A stretch of DNA of 64,000 bases, taken from Deltaproteobacteria bacterium. GTDB taxonomy: Bacteria > Myxococcota > UBA727 > VGSZ01. Location of the stretch: the NCBI GenBank assembly GCA_016177705.1, contig JACOUT010000016.1, positions 38,860 to 102,859 of the forward strand, in the 5' to 3' direction. The notes under the pieces are model-generated. The model was not told the DNA's origin, did not search any database, and saw only the letters and a list, made by a program, of their open reading frames with translations. Both the position numbers and the translations under genes were made by a program. Below are positions 17,887 through 32,543 of the stretch, in pieces. Every line of letters begins with the position of its first letter. The stretch's first letter is position 1.

Positions 17887-18046
17887 CAGCGGCGGTCGTT
17901 TGGGTTGATCGAGCCCGGCGCTGGGATTTCCGACGAGCCCAAGGAGCCCCGCAGGCGCGTGGCCGTAGCCACGTGCCGAGGACGCGACGCCGGGATCGCC
18001 GGAAAGACCAAGCCCGGCGACGCATCAACCCAAGTGACCACCGCTG
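17887..18046 (+). other. 160-nt imperfect palindrome upstream of the Hsp70 gene
   Basis: Arms of 23 nt (17887-17909 and 18024-18046) match in complement at 20 positions. Inside are partially matching GC-rich arms and a perfect small hairpin with arms CGTGGC/GCCACG near 17960. The structure ends just before the ribosome-binding sequence AAGGAG and the ATG at 18059. It could be a structured 5' leader, a terminator/attenuator between the two genes, or a small mobile repeat. Confidence 0.6.
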
Positions 18047-18058
18047 TAAGGAGCTGCC

Positions 18059-19900
<1,842 letters not shown>

Positions 19901-19948
19901 AGGTCCCTTGAGCGCGCGCGCCGCCGCCACCGACGACCGCAACCGGCA

Positions 19949-20796
19949 TCATTCGTCGCACGAAGCGCAGTCGCACCCCACAGGCGCCGAGAACGCCCGC
20001 GCGCGCGCGCCGTCACCGCCGTGCAGCTCCTCGTCCGCGTCGTCCTCGGCCTCGAAGGGCTCGACGAACGACAGCACCGCCGGCGCCCGCGGCGCGGCCG
20101 CGCCCAGCCGATGCAGCGCCCCGAGGTAGCGCGGCACCTGCAGCCACAGCACCGTCGGCGCCGCGAGCTTCGGCAGCACCACGGTGGTGATCTCGTCGCC
20201 GAGCGCGCGCGCCGTCGAGCCGTCGCAATCGCACGAGTCGAGCGCCAGGTTGCTCGAGGTGACGCGCAGCGGACCGCCGCCGTTGACGACGACGCGCAGC
20301 CCCGGCCCCCACTGCGAGAAGCCGGCGCCGAGGCGCGCCAGGCGCTGCTGGTGGACCGCGAGCGCCGCGCGCTGCTGCTCGGCCGCGGCGGCGGCGAGTG
20401 CGCGCGCGTCGTCGTCCTCGAGACCGGCGTCGTCGATGGCAGGTGGGCAGGGCGGACGCACGTCGACGCGCAGCACGCAGGCGTCGGGCGGCGCCACGCC
20501 GGGGCGCGGCTCGCCTTCGAGCAGCAGCGCGCGTCGACGGTCGCCACGGCAGCCCCACACCAGGTCGACGCGCTCGACCACGGCGGGGCCGGCCTGCGGG
20601 TCGCCGACGACGGCCACCGCGGGGCGCTCGAGCGAGAACAGCTTGCCGTCGGCGCGCAGCTCGAGGGCGCCGCCCGGGTAGGGTGGAGCGGGCGGCTGGG
20701 GGAGCGGTGGCGAAGGCGGCGTCGCCGCCACGGGCGGCGAAGCGGGCGGCGCCGCGGCGAACGCGCACGCGACGACGAGCGCCGCCGCGATGCAGC

Positions 20797-20800
<4 letters not shown>
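19949..20800 (-). CDS. Secreted Pro/Ala-rich protein of unknown function
   Basis: 283 residues from a TTG at 20800 that overlaps the lon stop (TTGA). The start MSCIAAALVVACAFAAAPPAS is a signal peptide; the Cys of LVVAC could be a lipobox. A Pro-rich segment of about 25 residues follows. The remaining domain has eleven or so cysteines, among them DSCDCDGS and the C-terminal VGCDCASCDE. No family was recognised. The Cys pairs suggest disulfides or metal binding outside the cytoplasm. Confidence 0.6.
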
Positions 20801-23580
<2,780 letters not shown>

Positions 23581-23744
23581 GCCGTCCTCGTCGCCCATCA
23601 TGGCGACGGTCCGCCCGGGGCGCAAGCACGGCCCGTGGTGCGACATCGGAACGATGGCGCCTTGACCCGGGGAACGCTGCTAACGTGGAGGCCGGTGGAT
23701 CTCGCTGCCTACATCGAGCGCGGCCGGGCCGGTCGAGCAGCCCG

Positions 23745-25577
23745 GTGACCGCCCCCTCGACGCAGCTCGGCCGCGGTGAGCGCCTCGCCGTCGCGGCGTC
23801 CTTGGTCGTGTGCGCCGTCACCATCGTCGTCACGGTCGGCGACGGCTCGCCCGCGCTGCACAACGACGGCCCCCAGTCGTTGTTCGCCGCCGAGGTTCAT
23901 GCGCGCTATCACGAACCCGGCCTCGGCTGGACCGAGCTGTACACGCTTCACCGCCCGATCACCTCGCGTGGCTCACTCGAGCTGCACCTGCTCGCGCGCG
24001 CGCTCGGAGCGGGCCGCGAGCTGGCCCACACCGTCGTGCTCGACGTCGCGCTGTTGGCGTGGCTGCTCGCGACCTTCGTGCTGGTGCTGCGGCTCTGCCC
24101 GCGGCGCTGGCCGGTGGCGCTCGCCGGCTTCGCCACCGCCTTTCAGCTCTCCTTCGAGCTCGGCGTGTTGCCGTTCTTCCTCGCCAGCTCGGGCGCGATC
24201 GTCGTGATCGCGCTCGAGGCCGGCGCCAGCCGCGCCGGCGTGCTGCGCGACGTGGCGCTGGCGCTCGCGCTCTACCTGCTCGCGCGCATGCACGTGCACC
24301 CGGCAGCGCTCGCCGGCCTCGTCGTGGTGTCGCTGCGCGCCGTCGGCCCACGGCCGGTACGCAACGTCGTGGGCGCGGGTGCCTCGGGCCTGCCTGCCCT
24401 GGCGGTCGCGCTGATGACGCTCGGCGGCTTCGGCGGCGCCGGGCGGTCGTACCACGCCTCCTGGCCCACGCTCGACGGCGTGCTGTCGTGGGCGCGTGAC
24501 TTCTTGCCGGGCACGCCTTGGCGCGGCGCCACGGTGCTGGCGCTCGCCGTCCTCTCGTTGGTGCTGCTGGTGCGTGAACGCGGCGTGCGGCCGCGCGCCG
24601 AGATGGTGCTTGGCTGGTCCGCCGTGGTGTTGCTGATCGTCGCCGCGCTGGTCCCCGAGGACCTCGGCGGCTGGCAGCTCTTTCGCCCGCGGCTGTTGCC
24701 GCTCGCCTTCGCCTTCCTGCTCGCGCTCCTTCCCGTCGAGCGCTTGGCCGCGCGCGAGCGCGCGCTCGTGGCGGCGGCCTTGTTCGCGCTCGGGCTGCAC
24801 GGCGCGCTCACGTCGCGCCTCGAGGTCGATCGTTGGCGCCGCATCTTCGACCCGGTGGTCGCGGGGTTGCGTCAGGCGCCGCCGCAGCCGCGCTCCTGGG
24901 CCGCGCTGGTAACGGTCGTCGACGAGCCGGTGCCGCCGACGCGCATCACCCCTTGGCTGCACGTAGCGCAGCTCGCCGCCGTCGACCTCGGCGGCCGCCC
25001 GGCCTACATGCAGGACGAGGAACCCACCGTCCACCAGATCCTGGTGCGCTCGCCGTCGACGAGCCTGGCGTCGGCACCGCTCCCCGTCGTCTGGGCCAAG
25101 GCGTGGGCGGCGGACCTCGATGGGCCGCGCCACTTCGAGGTGGTGCGCGCGCTCGCCGCGTGGGGCCTGACCGTCGACGGCCTGGTCGTCTACGGCCGCC
25201 CCGACGATGGCGCCGCGCTGTGGGCCGGTGGGCAGGACGTGGTCTTTGCGCGCGAGCTGGCGTTCGACCGTGTCGTGTACTCAACCAACAGCGTCGGCTG
25301 CGCGCTCGACGTCGAGGTGGGCGGGCCGGCCGAGCCGCTCACGGTCGGCGTGGGCTTCACGCCCGGCGACAGCGCGCTCGACGTGGCAGTGGCCGACGGA
25401 GCGGGCGGGGTCGCGCGCTTCACCAAGGCGCCGTGCGGCGCCGTCTGGATCGAGGTGGAGGGCGCGCCCTGTGCCGGCGCCGATGCCGGTGGTCGCTGGC
25501 ACCTCGTCGTCGACCGCGACCTGCAACCTGCGGTGGCGCGCTGCGAGCGGCCCTTCTCACCGCCGGTAGTCCAGTAG
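23745..25577 (+). CDS. Polytopic membrane protein with large periplasmic C-terminal domain
   Basis: About 610 residues from a GTG at 23745. Some ten transmembrane segments lie between residues 10 and 350 (for example VAASLVVCAVTIVVTV, VVLDVALLAWLLATFVLVL and LLPLAFAFLLALLP). The layout, with a periplasmic loop after helix 1, is like that of glycosyltransferase-C (PMT-type) or related polyprenyl-sugar transferases, but the catalytic Asp-Glu motif is not clear. A soluble tail of about 250 residues follows. A ribosome-binding site is not obvious. No confident function. Confidence 0.65.
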   Translation: MTAPSTQLGRGERLAVAASLVVCAVTIVVTVGDGSPALHNDGPQSLFAAEVHARYHEPGLGWTELYTLHRPITSRGSLELHLLARALGAGRELAHTVVLDVALLAWLLATFVLVLRLCPRRWPVALAGFATAFQLSFELGVLPFFLASSGAIVVIALEAGASRAGVLRDVALALALYLLARMHVHPAALAGLVVVSLRAVGPRPVRNVVGAGASGLPALAVALMTLGGFGGAGRSYHASWPTLDGVLSWARDFLPGTPWRGATVLALAVLSLVLLVRERGVRPRAEMVLGWSAVVLLIVAALVPEDLGGWQLFRPRLLPLAFAFLLALLPVERLAARERALVAAALFALGLHGALTSRLEVDRWRRIFDPVVAGLRQAPPQPRSWAALVTVVDEPVPPTRITPWLHVAQLAAVDLGGRPAYMQDEEPTVHQILVRSPSTSLASAPLPVVWAKAWAADLDGPRHFEVVRALAAWGLTVDGLVVYGRPDDGAALWAGGQDVVFARELAFDRVVYSTNSVGCALDVEVGGPAEPLTVGVGFTPGDSALDVAVADGAGGVARFTKAPCGAVWIEVEGAPCAGADAGGRWHLVVDRDLQPAVARCERPFSPPVVQ

Positions 25578-25578
25578 C

Positions 25579-26598
25579 TCAGGCCGGCACGCTCCAGCGG
25601 CGCAGCGCTTCTTCGGATCGCGCTACCAGCAGCCGCCAGGAGTTGTCGTTGCGCGAGGTGAGCACGAATGGCAGCCGGCGGCTCGTCGCCCAGCGCTGCA
25701 GCTCCTCCTTCGGCAGGTACTCGACGAGCTGTGGCACCAGGTGGTCGTAGACGATGTGCTCGAGGTAGCGCCGGGGGTAGCCGCGCAGATGACGCAGGTA
25801 GGCGTCGTAGCCGAACGCGGTCCTGGTCGGAAACGTGCGCGCGTACAGCCCGGCGCCGAGCGAGAGCGCGGCGGCGGCGGCGCGGCTCAGGCCGTACAGC
25901 AGCGGATCGGGCAGGCGCGAGGTCACCTGGGAGCGGATCGGTGAAACGACGCGCTCGATCCACTGGTTGTTCTCCTTGCCGTAGACCCAGGTCGAGAGCG
26001 CGCCGTCGTCGGCGACCGCGTCCAGCAACGAGGCGAACGCTCCCTCCGGGTCCGGCGTGTGGTGGACCACGCCGATGCTGTAGCAGACGCTGGCGAACTT
26101 CGAGGGAAAGGGCAGCCGGAAGATGTCGGCCCGCACCACGTGGACGTTCTTGAGGTGCCGGGTGTTGGCGAAGGCGGCGCGGGCCACGTCGGAGTAGTCG
26201 AAGCCGATCAGCGCGCGCGGCGCGTGGGGCGCGGAGGCCGCCAGCCACCGTCCCATGCCGCAGCCGGCGTCGAGCACCACGCGACCTTGGAACAGCTCGG
26301 GTGACAGCGGCGCAATCCAATCGCGGAGCAGATCGTCGTTGAGCGCGGGCTGCGCCAGGATGGCGTCGCTGTACCGCTTCCAGTTGGTCGCGAAGCCGGC
26401 GGTGGTCTGCTCTACCGACGACTCGGCACCGGCGCCGACGAAGTTCGGCACGCCGTCGGCGATCGGGTAGCCGACGAGGCAACCGGCACAGAACAGCGAG
26501 CCCTCCATGACATGGGGGCCCTGGCGACTGCTCTCGCGCAGGATGAGCTCGCCCCGGCAGACCGGGCAGCGCAGGTGCTCGACGAGTGCCGGGCGCAC
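25579..26598 (-). CDS. SAM-dependent methyltransferase with Trm112-like zinc N-terminus
   Basis: 339 residues. The N-terminal 50 residues have CPVCRG...CAGC and YPIADGVPNF, a Trm112p-like zinc module often fused to methyltransferases. The class I SAM core has VVLDAGCGMGRWLA (motif I), an Asp in GFDYSD, VRADIFRLPF and YSIGVVHHTPDP. The C-terminal 130 residues, rich in aromatic and Arg residues, would bind the substrate. It is convergent with the upstream polytopic protein gene, whose stop lies 1 nt away. The substrate is unknown. Confidence 0.85.
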   Translation of the reverse strand: MRPALVEHLRCPVCRGELILRESSRQGPHVMEGSLFCAGCLVGYPIADGVPNFVGAGAESSVEQTTAGFATNWKRYSDAILAQPALNDDLLRDWIAPLSPELFQGRVVLDAGCGMGRWLAASAPHAPRALIGFDYSDVARAAFANTRHLKNVHVVRADIFRLPFPSKFASVCYSIGVVHHTPDPEGAFASLLDAVADDGALSTWVYGKENNQWIERVVSPIRSQVTSRLPDPLLYGLSRAAAAALSLGAGLYARTFPTRTAFGYDAYLRHLRGYPRRYLEHIVYDHLVPQLVEYLPKEELQRWATSRRLPFVLTSRNDNSWRLLVARSEEALRRWSVPA

Positions 26599-26628
26599 GG
26601 CGGCGAGCGTGTCACAGTCCGGAGGCTT

Positions 26629-27915
<1,287 letters not shown>

Positions 27916-27992
27916 GCCGGGTCTCTAGCAGGGGGTGCGGGCTCGCGCCAGATCGCGTGGCCGCGACGTCGACCACGCGCTAGCGTGACCGG

Positions 27993-29291
27993 GTGCAGCG
28001 CCGCGCGATCCCCTGCTGTCTTGCGCTGGCCGCGCTCTGGGCGTGCCCGCGGCCCGCCGTCGACGGCGACGCGGGCGTCGGCGAGGGTGAAGGCGAGGGC
28101 GAGGGTGAAGGCGAGGGCGAGGGTGAAGGCGAGGGCGAGGGTGAAGGTGAGGGCGAGGGTGAAGGTGAGGGCGAGGGCGAAGGAGAGCTGCCCGCGTGCA
28201 GCGCCGAGCACCTCGCCCACCCGCCGCTGACACCGACGGTCGGCGAGGTCTTCTGGCAGCAGATCGGTCTGGGCGGCCTCTCGATCGGCGAGGCCGCGCT
28301 CGTGGTGCTGCCCGACGGCACACGCGCGCTCGTCGACGTCGGCAACGACTCCCACGACGACGACGTGCTCGACGCGCTCGCCGAGCACTTCAGCGACGCG
28401 CGCGTCGACCTGATCGTGCTCACCCACCACCACGCCGATCACGAGGGCGCGCTCACGCAGTTGCTCGGCCAGCTCGAGGTCGGCCGCGTGGTGCACCGCG
28501 GCTTCGTCGACGTCACGCCGGCCGCCAACGGCACGGTGGTCGCGGAGCTGTGCGCCGCCGTCGAGGGCACGGCACGCGACGGCGCCCTGTGCTCGCGCGC
28601 CGTCGCCGGCTGCGACCCGGCCTCCTTCGGCGACGCGCCGCTCGCGTGCGCGCTCCCTACCGTGGTCGCGGGCAGCGGTAGCGACGCGCTCGAAGTGCTC
28701 GCCGTCGACGGCTTCGCCGGCGGCGCCTCCTACCAGGCCATGGTGGGCGCGCTCTTGACCGACGACAACAACGGCGAGAACGCCAGGAGCGTCGTCGGCG
28801 TGGTGCGCCACGGCGCCTTCCGCCTGCTGTTCGCCGGCGATCTGACCGGCGGCGGCTCCGACACCGATCCGGTCGAGGCCTTCATCGCGTCGCGCCTCGG
28901 CGACGACGTGCTCGCGCTCGGCGCCGACGTGCTCCACCTGTCGCACCACGCGCGCGACACCTCCTCGTCGACGGCGTGGCTGGACGCGCTCCTGCCCGGC
29001 GACGGCCGGCCGCGCAGCGCCATCGCCGGCATCAGCACCGCCCACGTCAACTCACCGCACGCCAGCGTGGTGCAGGCGGTGCAGGACGGGCGGCTCGCCG
29101 ACGGCGGCCTGTTCGTCACCACGGTGGCGCCGGGCGGCACCGGCGGCACGGGCGTGATCGACGCCGAGGGCGGCTCGGTGCGCGTCGCCACCGAGCGGGG
29201 CGGCGACGTTGTCTATGTGCAGGCGGTGCGGCCCGACGGCACCGTCGTCGACACGGTGCGGTCGAGCGCGGTCCGCGCCTGCGCGCCCTGA
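27993..29291 (+). CDS. Secreted MBL-fold hydrolase with GEGE linker
   Basis: 432 residues from a GTG. A lipoprotein signal (CLALAALWAC, lipobox Cys near residue 18) is followed by about 40 residues of Gly-Glu repeats (about residues 29-68), a linker typical of Myxococcota/Bradymonadales surface lipoproteins. The catalytic part has THHHADHEGAL (HxHxDH), FAGDLTGGG, and LHLSHHA late in the domain, as in ComEC-type metallo-beta-lactamase folds. It probably hydrolyses a phosphodiester or another extracellular substrate; this is not resolved. Confidence 0.8.
   Translation: MQRRAIPCCLALAALWACPRPAVDGDAGVGEGEGEGEGEGEGEGEGEGEGEGEGEGEGEGEGEGELPACSAEHLAHPPLTPTVGEVFWQQIGLGGLSIGEAALVVLPDGTRALVDVGNDSHDDDVLDALAEHFSDARVDLIVLTHHHADHEGALTQLLGQLEVGRVVHRGFVDVTPAANGTVVAELCAAVEGTARDGALCSRAVAGCDPASFGDAPLACALPTVVAGSGSDALEVLAVDGFAGGASYQAMVGALLTDDNNGENARSVVGVVRHGAFRLLFAGDLTGGGSDTDPVEAFIASRLGDDVLALGADVLHLSHHARDTSSSTAWLDALLPGDGRPRSAIAGISTAHVNSPHASVVQAVQDGRLADGGLFVTTVAPGGTGGTGVIDAEGGSVRVATERGGDVVYVQAVRPDGTVVDTVRSSAVRACAP
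28080..28190 (+). repeat. In-frame 6/12-bp repeat encoding the GEGE linker
   Basis: About eighteen hexanucleotide units of GGCGAG or GGTGAA/GGTGAG alternate over about 110 bp in frame with the lipoprotein. Such tracts vary in length by slippage without shifting the frame when whole units change. Confidence 0.85.
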
Positions 29292-29304
29292 GAAGGCCGC
29301 TGCC

Positions 29305-31224
29305 TCAGATCAACCCGAGCGTCGTCGCCATAGCGACGCCCTTCTGCTTGGAGGGCGTGGCGCCGCCCGGGAAGAGGATGGGGAAGAGCTTGTCGATCGC
29401 CTTCTCCGTCTCCTTCTGCTCGGGCGTCTGCCAGATGGCCTTGTCCTGCAGGTCGGGCAGCTCGTGGAAGCGCGGCAGGCCGTTCAACTGCGCGGCGCCG
29501 CTCAGGTTGCCGGCCCAGCGCTTCTGCTCCGACTCGGAGGAGAAGGACTGCAGGCTGGTGGGGCGTGAGCCGCCCGACGACGAGCGCGACGACGAGCCGG
29601 GCGCGTTGATGTACTGGTGGTCGATCTCCATCTCCACCATGTACTTGGTCTCGAGCTTGCCGGTGACCGGGTGTTTGACTTGGACGAAGTCGACCGACAC
29701 GTCGATCTCGAGGCCGCCCTGGTGCTTGAGCGTGAAGCGGTGGCGCTCCTGATCCATGGTGAAGGCGACGTGCTTGCCCTGTGGTCCGTTGGGCATCAGC
29801 GCGCGCAGCGCCTCGCCCGCCGGGTTGTAGGGCGACATCTCCGTGCGCAGCCAATCCTCGAGCTTGGCGCGGGAGACGTTCTTCGACTTGAGCGTGTAGC
29901 CGTACTCGATGCGCTTTCGGATCAGGCCGCTCGGCTTCTTCTTCGACGTCGAGGAGATATCGCCGAGCAGCACGCCCGGGCCGGGTTTCAGGTTGAACAC
30001 GCCCTCGGCGATCTTGTTCGAGCGGATGCGCTGGATGATCGAGGCCTTCAGCTCGTCGGAGGTGCCCGAGTACTTGTCCTCGAGCGGCAGCGGTGCGCCC
30101 ATCTGCACGCCCTTCAATAGCGTCGCCAGGTGGGTGGCCTCGGTCTTGTTCTTGGCCAGCCCCGCCTTCACCAGCGTGTCGGGGTCGAGGTACTTCTTCA
30201 TGCGCGCCGAGGTCTTGACGTTGCCGGCCGGGGTCTGCTGCCACCAGTGCGTCACCGGCGAGATGCTCCAGCCCTTGCCGAGCGCCTTGTCCGCCGCCGT
30301 CGGGTCGTTGGCGAGCTGGTAGAGCTTGGCGATGGCGAACTCGAGCTCCTGGGCCGACTGCAGCTCACCCTTCAGCTCGGTCTCGAGGCGCGAGGAGACC
30401 TTGACCTCGGAGCCGAAGATGCCCGCGGGCGCCGCGTTCTTCACGCTGGCCGGCATCTTGTGCTCGACGTCGAGCGGCAGGTTGGCGGCGCCGCTCTTCT
30501 TGCGCGTGGTGGTGACGGTCTGCGTACGCGTGCCGATGGGCGACGTGGTCGCCGGCGGGCTTGGCACCTCGAAGACGCCGCCGCGGTTGTAGCCGCCCCA
30601 GCAGTGGCCGGTGTCCCACAGCGCCGCCACCGCCAGGTTGGCGCCCGGCACCAGCTTCAGGCCCGGCTTGTAGGTCTGCAACAGCTTGTTGATGTCGTCG
30701 TAGGAGATGCGGAAGGTGTGCTCACCTTCGTACGCGCTCTTGTTGTTGCAGGGCGCCTTGTCCTTCAGGAAGGACAGGTTGAGGATGCCCTCGTTGTTGC
30801 CGTCCTGCACGCGGCACTGCAGGACGAGCGTCATCTTGTCGTCGTCCTTCTTGCGCGGGCCGGAGTAGCTGGCCGCGTGGTGCGTCTTGACCGTCAGCAG
30901 GAAGCTGTTGGCGTCATACGGCGCCGAGTCGACGTCGATCTTGCCGCGCGTGTAGCCGCCCCCCGAGGAGCGCGTGCCGACGCTGTTGACGCCCTGGTTG
31001 GTGGTGCCCGCCGAGGGGATGGTGTTGGACGCCGAGAACGACTTGCCGCCCATGCCGGAGACGTGGTGCAACGGCGGCGCGACGCGCCCCCGCGACGACG
31101 GCACGTGGCCGGGCGTGATGGTCGACCTGGTGGTGCGCGTTGCGCCGCCGCCGGTCCCGGTGGTCCGGCTGGTGGAGGTCGTGGAGGTGGTGCGGGTGCG
31201 GGTGCGGTTTCCGACGACAGGCAT
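29305..31224 (-). CDS. Large protein of unknown function, possible CYTH-like C-terminal region
   Basis: 639 residues with no signal peptide or membrane helix. The first 60 residues are Thr/Arg-rich low complexity. Two regions follow: about 90-225, with FRISYDDINKLLQ and WGGYNRGG, and about 250-639, mostly helical. Near residues 440-560 the pattern IEYGYTL...RHRFTLKH.GGLEIDVSVDF....YMVEMEID recalls alternating acid/base strands of CYTH-type tunnel folds, but this is only a resemblance. No signal for export. It is transcribed alone, facing the MBL-fold gene. Function unknown. Confidence 0.7.
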   Translation of the reverse strand: MPVVGNRTRTRTTSTTSTSRTTGTGGGATRTTRSTITPGHVPSSRGRVAPPLHHVSGMGGKSFSASNTIPSAGTTNQGVNSVGTRSSGGGYTRGKIDVDSAPYDANSFLLTVKTHHAASYSGPRKKDDDKMTLVLQCRVQDGNNEGILNLSFLKDKAPCNNKSAYEGEHTFRISYDDINKLLQTYKPGLKLVPGANLAVAALWDTGHCWGGYNRGGVFEVPSPPATTSPIGTRTQTVTTTRKKSGAANLPLDVEHKMPASVKNAAPAGIFGSEVKVSSRLETELKGELQSAQELEFAIAKLYQLANDPTAADKALGKGWSISPVTHWWQQTPAGNVKTSARMKKYLDPDTLVKAGLAKNKTEATHLATLLKGVQMGAPLPLEDKYSGTSDELKASIIQRIRSNKIAEGVFNLKPGPGVLLGDISSTSKKKPSGLIRKRIEYGYTLKSKNVSRAKLEDWLRTEMSPYNPAGEALRALMPNGPQGKHVAFTMDQERHRFTLKHQGGLEIDVSVDFVQVKHPVTGKLETKYMVEMEIDHQYINAPGSSSRSSSGGSRPTSLQSFSSESEQKRWAGNLSGAAQLNGLPRFHELPDLQDKAIWQTPEQKETEKAIDKLFPILFPGGATPSKQKGVAMATTLGLI

Positions 31225-31307
31225 ACCGCATACTAGCGGCGCCCCGGTCCGTTTGGCGCGACCGCGGCCACAGGGCGGCAGGCCTGCAAGCCGCCGCCGG
31301 CGCGCCC

Positions 31308-31805
31308 CTACGCCAGGGCCGCCAACAGCGGATCGAGGGGCTCTTCTTGCAGCAGGTCGGGCAGCACGCTGGCGAGGCGGATCGCCCCCTCCGAGTCGAC
31401 CACGAACCAGGCGCGGGCCAGGTGGCCGCGCAGCGGTGCGTCCGCGATCTGTACCCCCCAGCGCGTGCCGAAGTCCCAGCCCAAGCAGGAGAGCAACGCG
31501 GGGCCGTCGAGCGACTCGAAGGCCTGGAAGCGCTTGAGCGCGTAGGGCGAGTCCGCGCTCACCACCACCAGCGCCACGTCCTCCTTGGCGTCGAGCGCGC
31601 GGTGCAGGTTGCGCACCGCCTGCGCACCCTCGGGCGCGTCGACGGAGTGGACGGTGGCGATGACCACGCGGCGATCGTGGAAGTCCTCGAGGGTCACGGC
31701 GCTCAGGTCGGGGGCGACCAATTCGAGCGCGGGGGCGTTGGCGCCGACGATCGGGAGGGAGCCGGCGAGCTTGAGATCGGAACCGCGGAATTTGACGGTG
31801 GGCAT
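31308..31805 (-). CDS. Thiol peroxidase (Tpx) homologue lacking both catalytic cysteines
   Basis: 165 residues, full Tpx length, starting VKFRGSDLKLAGSLPIVG. The Tpx signature S-[IV]-D-x-x-x-C-A reads SVDAPEGA here, so the peroxidatic Cys is Gly 60. The resolving Cys, in the family phrase RFC, is Gln (KRFQAF). The only cysteine left is in LLSCLGW. The surrounding fold (VVVSADSPYALKRF, WDFGTRWGVQI) is well kept, so it is not decaying at random. It cannot act as a normal peroxidase; a sensing or binding role is possible. Confidence 0.85.
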   Translation of the reverse strand: MPTVKFRGSDLKLAGSLPIVGANAPALELVAPDLSAVTLEDFHDRRVVIATVHSVDAPEGAQAVRNLHRALDAKEDVALVVVSADSPYALKRFQAFESLDGPALLSCLGWDFGTRWGVQIADAPLRGHLARAWFVVDSEGAIRLASVLPDLLQEEPLDPLLAALA

Positions 31806-31930
31806 GCGCGGCTTCTAGCAGGTTGTCGATGTTCTGCGGACTGATGGTGCCCGTGCCCGTGCCCGATGGTCCGCTGGCCGCCGCCCGTTGGGCGATCGTC
31901 CGCAGGCCGACCGTCCGATCACCGAGAACG

Positions 31931-31958
31931 ACGAGGCCCGCCGATTGGCGGGCCTCGT
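31931..31958 (-). terminator. Hairpin terminator downstream of the SWIB gene
   Basis: A perfect 12-bp stem (ACGAGGCCCGCC with GGCGGGCCTCGT) and a 4-nt loop GATT, 38 nt beyond the SWIB stop. No T-run follows in either direction, so it would act as an intrinsic terminator only in the loose sense common in high-GC genomes. Confidence 0.65.
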
Positions 31959-31996
31959 ACGCAAAGGGCGCGGCGACGAGCGCCGCCCGTTCGAGA

Positions 31997-32344
31997 TCAG
32001 GACAGGTGCTTGGCCACCAGCTTGGTCATCTCGAACATGTTGACGGTGCCCTTCTTGAACACGGCCTTGAGCTTGTCGTCCGCGTTGATGTTGCGGCGGT
32101 TCTGCGAGTCCTGCAGACCGTTCTTGCGGATGTAGGCCCACAGGCGCTTGGTGATCTCGGTGCGCGGCATCGCGCTGGCACCGACGACCTCGGCGAGCTC
32201 GGCGCTCGGCGTCACCGCCTTCATGAACGCAGCGTTCGGCTTGCGCTTGCTCTTGACCTTCTTGGCCGCCTTCTTCGCGGGCTTCTTCGCGGCCTTCTTC
32301 TTCGCCGCCTTCTTCGCTGCCTTCTTCTTCTTCTTTGCTGCCAT
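31997..32344 (-). CDS. SWIB/MDM2-domain protein with Lys/Ala-rich histone-like tail
   Basis: 115 residues from the ATG at 32344, with GGAGG 8 nt upstream. The first 40 residues are almost only Lys and Ala (AAKKxAKK repeats), like histone H1 or the bacterial HC1-type tails. Residues 45-115 form a SWIB domain (PSAELAEVVG, MPRTEITKRLWAYIRKNGLQD, INADDKLKAVF). SWIB domains occur in eukaryotic chromatin remodellers, Chlamydia and some Myxococcota. The protein probably binds DNA as a small nucleoid protein. Confidence 0.9.
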   Translation of the reverse strand: MAAKKKKKAAKKAAKKKAAKKPAKKAAKKVKSKRKPNAAFMKAVTPSAELAEVVGASAMPRTEITKRLWAYIRKNGLQDSQNRRNINADDKLKAVFKKGTVNMFEMTKLVAKHLS

Positions 32345-32543
32345 GTGGCTGCCTCCAGTGAGAATCGAACCTTCGGACTCGAAAACTGCGGCGCGCTGGC
32401 CGCGGGAGGGCAGAGCCTGCACGAAAAGCCGGGTGTTCGTCTATGAGGTCCGCGCGTTTCTTCTGGCGAGCGCTCCCAGTGCTGTCCGTCCGGACCGGTG
32501 GCCACGGCGGCGGGCGGGCCGCCACCGGGGGTACACTGCCGCC

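Noticed and set aside
23695..23748. 17-codon leader-like frame before the polytopic membrane protein
   Set aside because: It overlaps the GTG start (GTGA), but it has no clear ribosome-binding site or conserved feature, so it is not supported as a gene.
28080..28190. Repeat tract that looks like a CRISPR array
   Set aside because: The units are 6-12 bp, in frame, without spacers, and encode the GEGE linker of a lipoprotein.
32345..32370. GAATCGAACC resembling a tRNA T-loop
   Set aside because: No acceptor stem, D-arm or anticodon arm can be formed around it; probably coincidental.
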